A DNA stretch of 64,000 nucleotides from Lingula anatina (lineage: Eukaryota > Brachiopoda > Lingulata > Lingulida > Lingulidae). The notes under the pieces were generated by a model that was given only the letters and a program-made list of their open reading frames with translations, was not told the DNA's origin and did no database searches. Shown here piece by piece: positions 12,701 to 26,300 of the stretch; the first letter of the stretch is position 1; the number at the start of each line of letters is the position of its first letter. Position numbers and translations under genes: made by a program. The DNA is taken from assembly GCF_001039355.2 (NCBI RefSeq), contig NW_019774180.1, positions 85,382 to 149,381 of the forward strand, read 5' to 3'.

Positions 12701-15700
12701 AGATTTTTGAAATCAAGTGTGTTTGTGTTTTTTGATTGCATTGTAAAATAATTTATCCTTAGAATGGTTTATTTGTACATTCAATCACATTTATTTTCTT
12801 ACTCATTACACTTAAATTTACCTTCCCTTGATTTTTTTATCTGTAGAAACTGCAATGATACAACATTGAAAACAAACAACATATGGAGTATTACATTATG
12901 TGGGGCATATAAGCATAATTTTAGTTGCTAATAAATTGATTATTTGGCTTCAATAAGTTAAATCCGGGGTTAAGACTTTTAAAACAAGTTGATTAAGTAT
13001 AAATTTTGGAAAATACTTGAAGCAAAGTCAAAACATTTTAAAACAATTGTATTACACAAAATTACTTGTTGTATAATTCTTGTGTAAATTTGACATTTTT
13101 TATCTGCACACATCTCTTTGCTGTATCATTATATGTTTTTAAAAATCATCCATGAATTTGATTTCTGAGTGAAGTGCATTTTATTTCTTATTTTATAATT
13201 TAGCAGCACCTGCTGCACCAGGTATGTACTTCTGAAACAGTACAAAGTGCTAATTTGCATGGTTTGAGCACATTTATTTGATTAACTACTCCAATCAAAG
13301 AATTTTGATTATTCACAATTAGTGATACTAACAGTTGTGTGTTAGATTGATTTATAATAGTCCTGAAATTTTGAAATGATTGAACACCAATTTATCACAT
13401 AATTAATGACACATTGATTTGGTTTAGCTATTTAGTGATGAGTCTTTGATGTGTTCTCTGTCTATTTATGTAGTCACATTTGAAGACAAAAGAAAGGAGA
13501 ACTTTGATAAAGGCCAAGCTGAGTTGGAGAAAAGGCGAGCCTTTCTCAGAGATCAGCAAGAGAAGGAAAAGGAGGCTAGACTTGCAAAGGAAAGAGAAGA
13601 ACAGGAGAAAAGGGAAAGACAGAGGTAAAGCATCAAAGGAATTATGAAATTCTTCTAAAAGAAGAAGAAACAAATACCTACCTTGACTTTTGAAAAGCAA
13701 AAAGGTCCAAAAGAGTATAAAACTAGTGTAATATATATCAGTATTCAGGGGCGGATTTAGGCTGTCTTCTGGGTCTTCCAGAAGGCGGTCAGATCTTCAA
13801 GTTTACATTGACAGGTATCTAATTTTTTCTGTTGGAAGACGGTCAAAATCGGAGGATAAATTAACAAATTTAATTTGGAAGACTGTCAGTAAATAGCTCT
13901 GGATCCACCCCTGGTATTAAGAGGAACTTGGCAGGAAATCTGTTGACCTTTTCAAAGTAGGGGTTATAGAATTCTGTTGATTTTTATAGGCAAGAACAAG
14001 AAAGGAAAAAGCAGATGGAATTAGAAAAACAGAGACAAAAGCAGATGGAAATAGAAAGAGAGCGGGAAGAACAGAGGAGGAAAGCTATGGAGGCTAGGGA
14101 GGTGAGGTTATAAAACACATTCAACACAGCTTAAATTCCACCTACCATGTAGTACGGTATCGCTTAAAAGAAAGCCATTCTTTTTTTTTTTTTGTACATT
14201 TGACTCAAATACATACTGTTCTGTAAATTAAAAACTTCAGCTGTCTTTTGTGGTAGCTTTCATACATCCAAATTTCTCAATACTGGCTACACTATTACAT
14301 ATAAGTTGAAATAAAATTGCACCATTTGTAATATTGTACTGTGTGTTTAACTTTAGGCTAATATTCTTTATAATTGTAGGCTGCCAGGAGAGAAATGGAA
14401 AGACAAAGGCAGCTGGAGTGGGAGAGACAAAGAAAGACACAGTTACTAGGTGAAAAGCACAGAGAAAAGGAGCAGGTTGATAACATGGAGGCTCAAGTGA
14501 GCAAATTGAAGTTTGACCTGGAAGCCCTGGTAAGTAGTTCATGTTCTTACAGTAATTTTTCAAAATTTTTTCACTGCATCATGTGTCTGCTGTAAGTTGA
14601 TGTGGTTTCATTTATTTTCACTGTATGTGATAACATGGTTCATAGTTATTTTCATGTTGATTGGGATATTGTAATTTTTTGCAAAACTAATTTTCCATCT
14701 CATTTTGTCTTTCCTTGATAGTTAATTGTGCATTGACAATGTTGCTTTTATTAACAGGATACCAAAAAAGTTGAAATTGGCCAAAAAATTGGGCTAGCCA
14801 AGGTGCAAGTGACAGAATATACACAGACCATAGACCAAATGAGAGAGGTTAGGGATAGTAGACTGGCAGAAATAGAAAGACTGAACAGTCAGTTACAAAA
14901 CTATAATCAGAGAATGCACTTTCTACAGCAAGAGAAAGAAAATTTGAATACCAAGCACCAGACTGCTCTTCAAAATAACCCCTTATGTAAGTTTGACTTT
15001 TAAAGCTGTTTTTAATATGTATTATAAGCTGAAAAACTTCCCCTTTGTCTTTTGATACCATCAATACCATAGTATTAATTGCCATGAAATAGTCATGTCA
15101 TATGGTCACAAATTTGTAATGATTTTTTTAATTAAATGGATAATTTTGTATGGAGTTATATTTCATTTAGTATAAATTTCACTTTGGTTTTCTTATAATG
15201 AATATATCAATAGCAGTTTTGAGTTTCATTTTATTTGCTCTTAGTGTGACATGAATATGATTCTGTTTGTCTTTTTAGCGGATACATATAAAACAGTTTT
15301 ACATACATATAATGCCAAAAAATCCAGTATAGAGGCTCTACGCCAGCAGCTACAAGAGTTAGAAAATGACAAGGCCAGAAAATCAGAAGAACAAAGTAGT
15401 AACAATTCTCAATTAAGTGTAAGTTATTTAAACAAGAAAGAGCTAGTAGAAGTTTCAAAATTATGTTCAAAGTAACCTTGTCTTTTTCAATATTTATGCT
15501 TATTTTTACAGATAGACAGATTTCCTATATATCCAAAGTGCTAAAATTAAAGATGCAATTTTGAATTCTGATTTTTAACAATAGTATATATATTGCAGGA
15601 AATGAATAGAAATGCTCAGGATTTAGAAAGAACTATTCATAGATTAAATAGTCAGCTACAGCAGAAACAGCAGACATTTAGGGACTTGAAAAGGAAACGG

Positions 15701-18700
15701 GAACAGGAAGAAAATAATTTGCAAAGGGAAAAACAAGAAAAGATAAGGCGGGAAATGGAAGAGGCAAAGCAAAAGTAAGAACCAGTTGTTGATTAAGACA
15801 TTAAATGAAATTGATGACATTTGTATTTAACAAATCCCAGTTAAACGGACTATCAAAATATTACATTGTCCATCTATTTGTAACTGTGATAAATGATTTG
15901 TCCCATTTTAGGCAACTTCAAGAAAGACAGCAGAAAGAGGAATTGGAAAGGCAGCAGAGACTGAGGGAAGAGGAGGAGAGAAGGCAGAAAGGCAAGCTAA
16001 AATAAATGTGATTTTTTTCGCTAAAAAAAACTTTTTATTGTAAATATTATGAACAAATGCAAATCAAAAAAAAAAAATTAATATTAATTCTTATACTGTA
16101 ACAGATGATTTTGAAGTGTATGAATAGTATTTCACACTAAATTCTATTGAAATGAATTATATTTGGTATTCTTTTTGCAGAAGAAAGTGAAAGACAGAAA
16201 CAAGAAGCAGAAAAAAAGAAGCAACAGTCATCAGTATTCAGCAATGCATTTGATGCATTTAATTCCATGTCCCAGCCAAACCAGCAGGATGTTTGGGGGG
16301 ATGCATTTGGTGCACAGAGTCAAAAGTCCACATCAGATACTAATATATGGGGCAGTGCATTTGGTACACAAAGTCAAACACAGAATGACACATGGGCAGA
16401 TGCTTTCAGTTCAGGTAACCAAAATGGTATGTATTTATATCGGTGAGTTAAAATTTAATATTTAAAGCCTGAAGCCAAATTTGTAAAATGAAAAATATAG
16501 TCATTGAAAAATTATATCTTGTAGAACAGATAATTGCAAGTGGCTTTCTTATTTCTTCAATGAAATAGGAGAATTTATCTGTAAAACGTGAAGCAAAAAG
16601 TGATAGTGATAAGTTATTGTATTGTTTTTAGCAAAGAAGAAGGGTGTTAAGCATAAAGCCTTGTACAAATTTGAAGCCAGGAATGCTGATGAACTGTCTT
16701 TGGAAACAGGAGATATAGTTCAGGTCAGTGCACTTAATACAGCTCTTAGGGCATATCTTACAATATAAATAAATTTATTTAGAAGATAGGCACAGTGTAG
16801 TTTTTATGAGTGCTCTGGTTATATTGATGAAGGTAAAATAAGTACCATGATGTTGCTTGAGGTGAGAAAGATAAAAACAATGATATCCACCTTTGAACCT
16901 TTTGATTTTATGCTCTCTTTGATTATGCAGAATTTCTTTCTGAACATTCTGTCCCTGAACAGTGGTGCTGGAATGTTACAGTAGAGCCAGCCTCATGGAA
17001 AATAATTTAGTATAAAAGATCTATATTTGTTTACTAGGTATTCTTGGACACCACAGGTGAGCCGGGCTGGGTCCAGGGAGAGAAGAATGGCCAAGTCGGC
17101 TGGTTCCCAGAGGCTTATGTAGGGAAAGCGGAGGAAGATGATGTGCCATCTGTAGGACCTGATCAGAACACAGTCACTACAAGGTGTGTTTCATTTTGAT
17201 AATGCCATTCTTGCAAAAAAAAAAAAATACAACTTTACTGTGGAGTGTGGAAAGATAGAGCATAAAAGTAAATAAAATAAAATAAAATAAGTAATTATCT
17301 GCATTTACCAAATGTATTAAGATTAAAATTCTTCTCTCTGCCTTTCTTTGAAATTTCTTACCCTTTTTGTCATGTTGGTACTATGCTTATCAATAATATT
17401 TTGTTTTGGGCTTCTTGATCACTGCACATAGTGCCATTGCTATGCTGACAACAAACGAAAGGAGAAATGTGGAACTATGTTTTCTTTTACTTTAGTAATG
17501 AGACTCACAGTAATCAAGATATGGGCCAGCAGCAAGTGGTAAGCCACCTGTCCACCTCAGAAGCTTCTTCATTTACTGCAGTAGCACAACATGCAGAGGC
17601 TAACCAAGTAAGTGAAAACATGGACAACCCAGGAAGCATGTGAAGCATAGCTCAGTTTTGTGTCCATATTGAGCATGAAGGTTATTTATTTATTTATTTA
17701 TTTATTATTTGAAAGACTTAAAGCAGAATTTGTGTTTCTCCAAATCTGGTGCCCTTTGCTAAAGAATTCTTCACTTAGCAATTTGGAATTCTCTAATTAT
17801 ACATAAGTATGCTGCATCAATATCTTTAAATGCAAAACTCAGATTTTGCTTATGGCAGGCATTGATATAAATATTTTGGATAAGGTTTACTACTTACTGT
17901 TGAGCTATCTTCTTTAATGGGTATTTCCTTTGACAAATTAAACTTTCTTTTGCAATTAATCCTTATGCACCTAATGATTTTTGTTATGTACAGACACAGA
18001 TGTGTCTGTACATATTGCCATCACCTGCGTCTGTCGTCGCCGTCGCCGATGCCGATGCCGATGCCGTCGCCGGCCCCGTGCACTTTCCTTGTAAACACGA
18101 TAAGTGGAAGGCAGTTTCACTTTTTGGCTTTATATTTACAGAGCTGATGAATATTCATAAAACGCAGGTCAAGTTCGAAAATCAGCATGATCGGGCCATT
18201 ATTGTAGAAGTTATGCTNATACAACTTTACTGTGGAGTGTGGAAAGATAGAGCATAAAAGTAAATAAATGTTGGTACTATGCTTATCAATAATATTTTGT
18301 TTTGGGCTTCTTGATCACTGCACATAGTGCCATTGCTATGCTGACAACAAACGAAAGGAGAAATGTGGAACTATGTTTTCTTTTACTTTAGCAATGAGAC
18401 TCACAGTAATCAAGATATGGGCCAGCAGCAAGTGGTAAGCCACCTGTCCACCTCAGAAGCTTCTTCATTTACTGCAGTAGCACAACATGCAGAGGTTAAC
18501 CAAGTAAGTGAAAACATGGACAACCCAGGAAGCATGTGAAGCATAGCTCAGTTTTGTGTCCATATTGGGCATGAAGGTTATTTATTTATTTATTTATTTA
18601 TTTATTATTTGAAAGGCTTAAAGCAGAATTTGTGTTTCTCCAAATCTGGTGCCCTTTGCTAAAGAATTCTTCACTTAGCAATTTGGAATTCTCTAATTAT

Positions 18701-20275
18701 ACATAAGTATGCTGCATCAATATCTTTAAATGCAAAACTCAGATTTTGCTTATGGCAGGCATTGATATAAATATTTTGGATAAGGTTTACTACTTACTGT
18801 TGAGCTATCTTCTTTAATGGGTATTTCCTTTGACAAATTAAACTTTTTTTTTGCAATTAATCCTTATGCACCTAATGATTTTTGTTCTGAATGCCATCTA
18901 CATGAATATATGAGAGGAAGGAAGTGAAAGAGAACAAGATGGAATGATTATTTCTGGGATATTACTGACATGTATCTGTAATTCACACGGGTTTTGTAAG
19001 CAAGCACAGCTTGGCTTTTATTTGTGAAATGTTTGAGAATTTGTTTGCTCGCTTTTCAAGTCTTTGTCAGCATGTGGTTTAGCATAGGAAGTTGTCAAAC
19101 AAATTTCAAAATTGGTTGATTAATATGATCGGTATGTCATTCATCAGTTTTATAACAAAAAAGATAAGATACTAAAAGACATTTTGACAAAGGCTGGCAC
19201 TAATAGAAGAAAGACAAGCAATACTCTTTTCAAGGCAATCATGAACAGTCATGGATGTTGTTCTAAAACATAATGTGTAGCAGTGCAGAGGTGGGTTATT
19301 GGTGGTGTTTGCAGTGGTTGACTTGGCTTTTCAGCAGCAGCAGCAACCTGCAGAGAGTTCAGAGAGTCTGCAAGCTCAGGCTCTGTACCCATGGAGGGCC
19401 AAGAAGGACAACCACCTGACATTCAACAAAGGTGATGTGATCACTGTGCTGGAGCAACAGGACATGTGGTGGTCTGGAAAGCTGCATGGAAAAGTAAGAT
19501 TTGTAGAGGCAAAAACTTGGAATAAAGCCTGTAGAATGATGGATATGATGAGACTGTGGGTCATTTGTGAAGTGGACAGAAAGTGCGTAATCTGGAGAGA
19601 AAATGGGTGTGGCATCTGTAAGGCTAAATATGAATAAAACCAGATGAAGAAAAAGCTGTAGTTCTTTTAACCTTTGTCTTTGTATAACATGAAAAAGTCC
19701 CCAAGTTGTAGAACATAAAATTAGAATATACTAAAAGCACATTGATAGCTAGCTGCTGCAGATTGCGCTTACAGCTTATTTTATTTCAAATCTGCGAGAA
19801 AAATCAGGATCACTTCCATTCCACACCTTGTTAAATGGAATGATGTTTATGTATTCAAATCCCAATTATATAAGTTTTAATTTTAAAACTTACTTCTGTA
19901 TTTTAGATTGGTTGGTTTCCTAAGTCTTATGTAAAACTGATAGGACAGGCTCCAGCAGCTGATAGTTCAGCAAGGTAAGTAAATGACTCTGCACTTTTTT
20001 ATATTCACATAAGAAAACTACTGTAGTTTCTAAACTAATTTATTCCAGTATTGGTATATAAATATTTTTATTATAATTATAATTGGGACAATTTAATTAA
20101 AATAATGAAACATTGCTAATTTGTTTTTAGTTCTGAGGTATCAGCTGTGACATCAGAGCAAGAAATAGTCTCTGATGAAAGGTCAGACACCCCAGTAAAT
20201 CCACCACCAGCTGTAGATCTGAAGATTACAGTGGAGCCACCTCAAGGAGGTAATAGCATGCTTATATTTTGGTTT

Positions 20276-20318
<43 letters not shown>

Positions 20319-23300
20319 CTATGGAAAACACTTCATATGCAATAATTACTTTTAAATTCAAATAATACTGATTAATTGTATTTCATTAAAGATATTTTTT
20401 TAGTATTACCTTAAGTATGTGATTTAAAATTATTTCTGAGCTTAATAGCAAGTTTAGTGCATTTGAAAAAATATGTTTTTGTAAACAGCAGTGAGTGATA
20501 AATTTTGAAAATAATGAAATAGTAAGATATAAGCTGTTTAAGAATTTCTTAGTAGTAATTACAAGGCTTTGAATTAATTCAGACAAGTTATCCTCTAACC
20601 ATTTTCAATTCCAGATGACTTGTATGTAGCCATGTACAACTACATATCAGGGGAGGCAGGAGATCTGAGCTTTAACCAAGGTGATATCATCACTATCACC
20701 AGTAAAGATGGCGACTGGTGGACCGGGACATTAAATGATAAAACTGGAATCTTCCCTGCAAATTATGTTAAGAAGATGGAATCACAGGTAAAGCCAAACA
20801 TACTGCATGTTAGCCAACAGTTGTTTGATACTTGCCATGCTGTTGTTATAATATAAAGATTATTTAGTATTAATGTTATTGACTTTTGCATGTCATTGGA
20901 CCTTTTATTAAATGTGTGATACTTGTTTTATCTGCTTTTAATTAGGACATGGCTTGAGTGACAAATAAAATGGCTCTATAATGCTCGTTTTTCTTACTTT
21001 TTCCCCCCATAGACTGCACACTCCTAGTTTGTGTTTCTTTGTTGACAGCACATTAATTTGCTTCTGATGCAATGAAGAAACCTTTTTCATAATGCAGTGT
21101 TTATTCCCAAATGTATATTCACAAATGTACAATGCATCTGTATAGACAAGATTTAACTAGTTTTAGTTGTCTTTTTATGTACTAACTTACCTTCTGTTTT
21201 CTTTTTTCTTGTTTTTGTGTGTTTTCTCCTTTCTGTGTGTGGCTGCTTTCTACTGACCAGGGTGAGAATGGGGAAGACACTGATATGTTTTCACTAGGAG
21301 CCCTGCTCCCTGCTGTCACAGCCAGGCCAGCAGTAAGAAACAGTGATATGTACATCCTTCCTAAGCTGAAAATATAGTTTGGAATTGTAATTACTGCAAG
21401 CAGCAAGCTGTTTTATAAGAGGAGTGATGTTTGGACATTTTTTAATCTGTGGCATTGTTTGTTTTGTTAGTTATTATTTTGCCTATCTGCATTGCTGTGT
21501 GTATTCAAGTACAAATTTTAGATGAAAGCATTTGACAAATCGATTTTCTTTACAGTGTTAGTCAACACAAATTTGAAATTCATGAACCACTTTTCCAGCT
21601 GCTTGCTGTAATAATGATATTACAGGATCTTTGCACGTTATAACCTTAGATAACCATTTTGAGTCTGAAACTCCTTTTTGATGATATAACACATTATACT
21701 TGTTTTTACTACTTTTGCTAACCAAAGATTTGGTCTCATAATCCCAATCCCAAAATCTCATTTTTATTCAGCTTTATTGTTTGCTTTGCATTTAGTTTTA
21801 TAGACAAAACCCATAGTCATAGATTATTAAGTTACCAGTGTTGTATGTTGCTCTACAAATGTCAAATAGATAAGGAAGTTGTTATTTTTAATAGCCATAT
21901 GTTTGATTTATAAGATTTATTGCATTATTTTCTTCCAGCCAAGTTTGAAACTTGCAGGGAAAAAGCCAGGTAAGTATAATCACAAATNGATGACTTGTAT
22001 GTAGCCATGTACAACTACATATCAGGGGAGGCAGGAGATCTGAGCTTTAACCAAGGTGATATCATCACTATCACCAGTAAAGATGGCGACTGGTGGACCG
22101 GGACATTAAATGATAAAACTGGAATCTTCCCTGCAAATTATGTTAAGAAGATGGAATCACAGGTAAAGCCAAACATACTGCATGTTAGCCAACAGTTGTT
22201 TGATACTTGCCATGCTGTTGTTATAATATAAAGATTATTTAGTATTAATGTTATTGACTTTTGCATGTCATTGGACCTTTTATTAAATGTGTGATACTTG
22301 TTTTATCTGCTTTTAATTAGGACATGGCTTGAGTGACAAATAAAATGGCTCTATAATGCTCGTTTTTCTTACTTTTTCCCCCCATAGACTGCACACTCCT
22401 AGTTTGTGTTTCTTTGTTGACAGCACATTAATTTGCTTCTGATGCAATGAAGAAACCTTTTTCATAATGCAGTGTTTATTCCCAAATGTATATTCACAAA
22501 TGTACAATGCATCTGTATAGACAAGATTTAACTAGTTTTAGTTGTCTTTTTATGTACTAACTTACCTTCTGTTTTCTTTTTTCTTGTTTTTGTGTGTTTT
22601 CTCCTTTCTGTGTGTGGCTGCTTTCTACTGACCAGGGTGAGAATGGGGAAGACACTGATATGTTTTCACTAGGAGCCCTGCTCCCTGCTGTCACAGCCAG
22701 GCCAGCAGTAAGAAACAGTGATATGTACATCCTTCCTAAGCTGAAAATATAGTTTGGAATTGTAATTACTGCAAGCAGCAAGCTGTTTTATAAGAGGAGT
22801 GATGTTTGGACATTTTTTAATCTGTGGCATTGTTTGTTTTGTTAGTTATTATTTTGCCTATCTGCATTGCTGTGTGTATTCAAGTACAAATTTTAGATGA
22901 AAGCATTTGACAAATCGATTTTCTTTACAGTGTTAGTCAACACAAATTTGAAATTCATGAACCACTTTTCCAGCTGCTTGCTGTAATAATGATATTACAG
23001 GATCTTTGCACGTTATAACCTTAGATAACCATTTTGAGTCTGAAACTCCTTTTTGATGATATAACACATTATACTTGTTTTTACTACTTTTGCTAACCAA
23101 AGATTTGGTCTCATAATCCCAATCCCAAAATCTCATTTTTATTCAGCTTTATTGTTTGCTTTGCATTTAGTTTTATAGACAAAACCCATAGTCATAGATT
23201 ATTAAGTTACCAGTGTTGTATGTTGCTCTACAAATGTCAAATAGATAAGGAAGTTGTTATTTTTAATAGCCATATGTTTGATTTATAAGATTTATTGCAT

Positions 23301-26300
23301 TATTTTCTTCCAGCCAAGTTTGAAACTTGCAGGGAAAAAGCCAGGTAAGTATAATCACAAATTCCTCATTAGAATTTTTTACTTAAGTGAAATAAATAGT
23401 TATTTTATATCTTCATACTAAAATGCTCAGATAATGATATTTTTATGGTAAATCAAAATAAGTTATTTAACATAAAATCTCATAATTTTGAATTGTAAAA
23501 AAGGTATTTATTCTTAGCTGAAATTACAATTACAGTGATCATTCTAAATGATAAAAATATTGTTGCATGCAGAGATAGCATCAGTGATAGCAGCATACAC
23601 AGCCACTGGGGAAGAACAATTGTCCTTGAAGCCTGGCCAGTTAATACATGTCCGCAAGAAGAGCCCCAGTGGATGGTGGGAGGGAGAATTACAGGTGTGT
23701 TGAAAGAACAGAGTGAAGTGATCTTCGCTTATTTTTGATATTCCTTTTATCTATTGGCATGTATGATAAAAAGATTTACAGACTTTTGTAGCATGTAGGA
23801 TGGTAAGAACAATTTTAAGTTTGCATAAGGTTTAATCTTTTATACATGGTTTGCAGACTTAGAATGTTATTTGCTTTATTCAGGCTCGGGGTCAAAAGAA
23901 AAAGATTGGATGGTTCCCTGCCAATTATGTCAAGTTACTAGGGTCAAGTAGTGCCAGAAGTACTCCTGTTGGTGATGGATCGAAGTCCAACACGCTGGGA
24001 AGATCAACGCCAACACCAACACCAGAACAAGCTCCGCAGCCTGTGGAAGGTAATAGATTCCATTGGGTGATATTTTAGCCACTAAAATTCACTTTGATGT
24101 TGGACCAAAATAAGAAGAGTGCATTTCTGTCATTGCGAAGTTGTATTATGTGGATTTTACATATCACAGTGTACAGTTATGTCCCAATCTTTTCAATGGG
24201 GAAAATTGTGAATTTTAGAAATTTTGCATTTTTCAAAGTTCTAAATTCTTTGAAATAAAGCATTCCTGTTGAGTGGTAGCAACTGTTGCAAAGTTTGCTG
24301 CATTGGGCAGTGCAAATATTCTACTTGTGTCAAGCATATAATTTATGTTAAATAAACCTTAAATCATGTCAAAAGTAAATAAAATTTAGCTTTTTTTCTA
24401 GCTGCTGACCAAGTGGTAGCCCTGTATCCGTACACTGCACAGAACGATGATGAGCTGACATTCCAAAAAGATGCCATCATTAATGTGATCAATCGAGATG
24501 ATCAAGACTGGTGGAAAGGGGAGCTGAATGGACAGGAGGGGGTTTTCCCTGCTAATTATGTCCAGCCAGTGTCAGATATGAGACTAGCTTCAAATCCTTC
24601 CCCTGCACCCACTTCATGTGAGTAGAACCTTAATTTTTTTTTGCACTTTGTTCTGTTTGATGATTTAAGTCACTAACTGGACTGTTTGTATAAGCACAGC
24701 TGGTTAATGGCTTCATGGTATTCTGATTTGGGAAGTTTCATAAGCAATTCCAGAAAAGTTATTGGTAAAAGGTCTTCTGTTATGTTAGTGCTTTGATTTA
24801 TTTGTTAAATTAGGCATGCATGACATTATTATGATCAAAGAAGTTCACTTTTGAACATACAGTTGTAAATGATAAATGTAGAAAGTTCTTATTATTGGAC
24901 GATATATTCACACAACAGTTGATAGCTTTTATTGTACAAATCCATTTTTTGCACACTGATTTATACAAAATATCCAAATGTTTTCCTTTTAATTTTTTTC
25001 CACCACATACCTGTTCTGTTCTAATCTGTGTATTTTATTTTCTCTTTATCTCTATTTGCTGTAGGACCTTTTACACTGTTGCATGATGGGATACCGGTGC
25101 TGCCACACCTCAGACCCATTACCTCAGTCCACAGAGAAGTTATCAGAGATTGTGCAATACAATTTATTAATAAACAATTGCAAAAACAAAAATACTTCTT
25201 CAAGAAGTACTGGATGGTTTATTTCCATATTTGCTCATAGGCAAAATAAATCAAGTTATCCTGGTACTTTTTACTGCTTTTTACTAAAGAGTGATGATGA
25301 TGCAGTGCAAAGAGATTGAGGTGGAAACAAGAAAAGGTGCATGTTTTAAAACTCGAGATGGCTTGGTGAAGAAATTTGTTCCTTGCTTGTCAAAAGTTTG
25401 CATGCGAAGAACTATTTAAAGCACATTGCATCGGTGTTTGAGATTTCATGTAATGAAAGAGGGATGTTGCATCGTTCCTTTGAGCAAATATGGTTATTGT
25501 ATAACAAAATACATGTTTATGGTAATATGCTGGACAAGTTTTATGTCCCCCACTGCTGCTGCTGCATCAAGGTAATGGGTCTGGGTGTGTCGGACACCAA
25601 CCCATGGCAACCACCAATCATCATCCAACCTCTCAAATGATTGGCAGGTGATGGCAACCAATCACCATTCAACCTCTCAAATGATTGGCAGGTGAGATCC
25701 ATCCATTGTTTTAGATATGGCAATCATGGATAGTTTTTAGTAATTTATAACCAATCATTTGAGAGGTTATGTATTTTGTGACTGAGTTCTCTTTCGTAAT
25801 GCTGTGCAGTGGCTTCTTTCTTGCGGTTATGGGCTTTTAGCTTGACTTGCATATTACCATTTCATTTTCCTTCTTCATAATGAAATACAAACTATATTTA
25901 GAAAAGTTAATGTACTTCTATGTGGTGCAGATTTTTGAAATGATCATAATTCTAGAGTTAACCACTGAAGTTGGATGTCCTCCAACCTTTGAAGAACGTC
26001 TTTAAACAACTTGTTTATAGAGAATTTTTATCTGTCTACAAAGCATGTGCAGCAGAAGCACCAAATAGATTTGAATTTTATGCCTTCTAACAATATCGTC
26101 AATGGAAGTGATAGAAAGTCATGTCATTGAGTGCAAAGAAAATGTAAAAGTGTACTGAGTATCAAGACAGATAGTCGGGTAACAAGAACTTGCAAAGTTT
26201 TGCACTATGCCATGACTTCTCTAATCATAAAGAAATAATCAGCTAGATAATTTCAAATGTAGATAACAGCATATCAAGAGGAAATGTACTTCAATACTGA

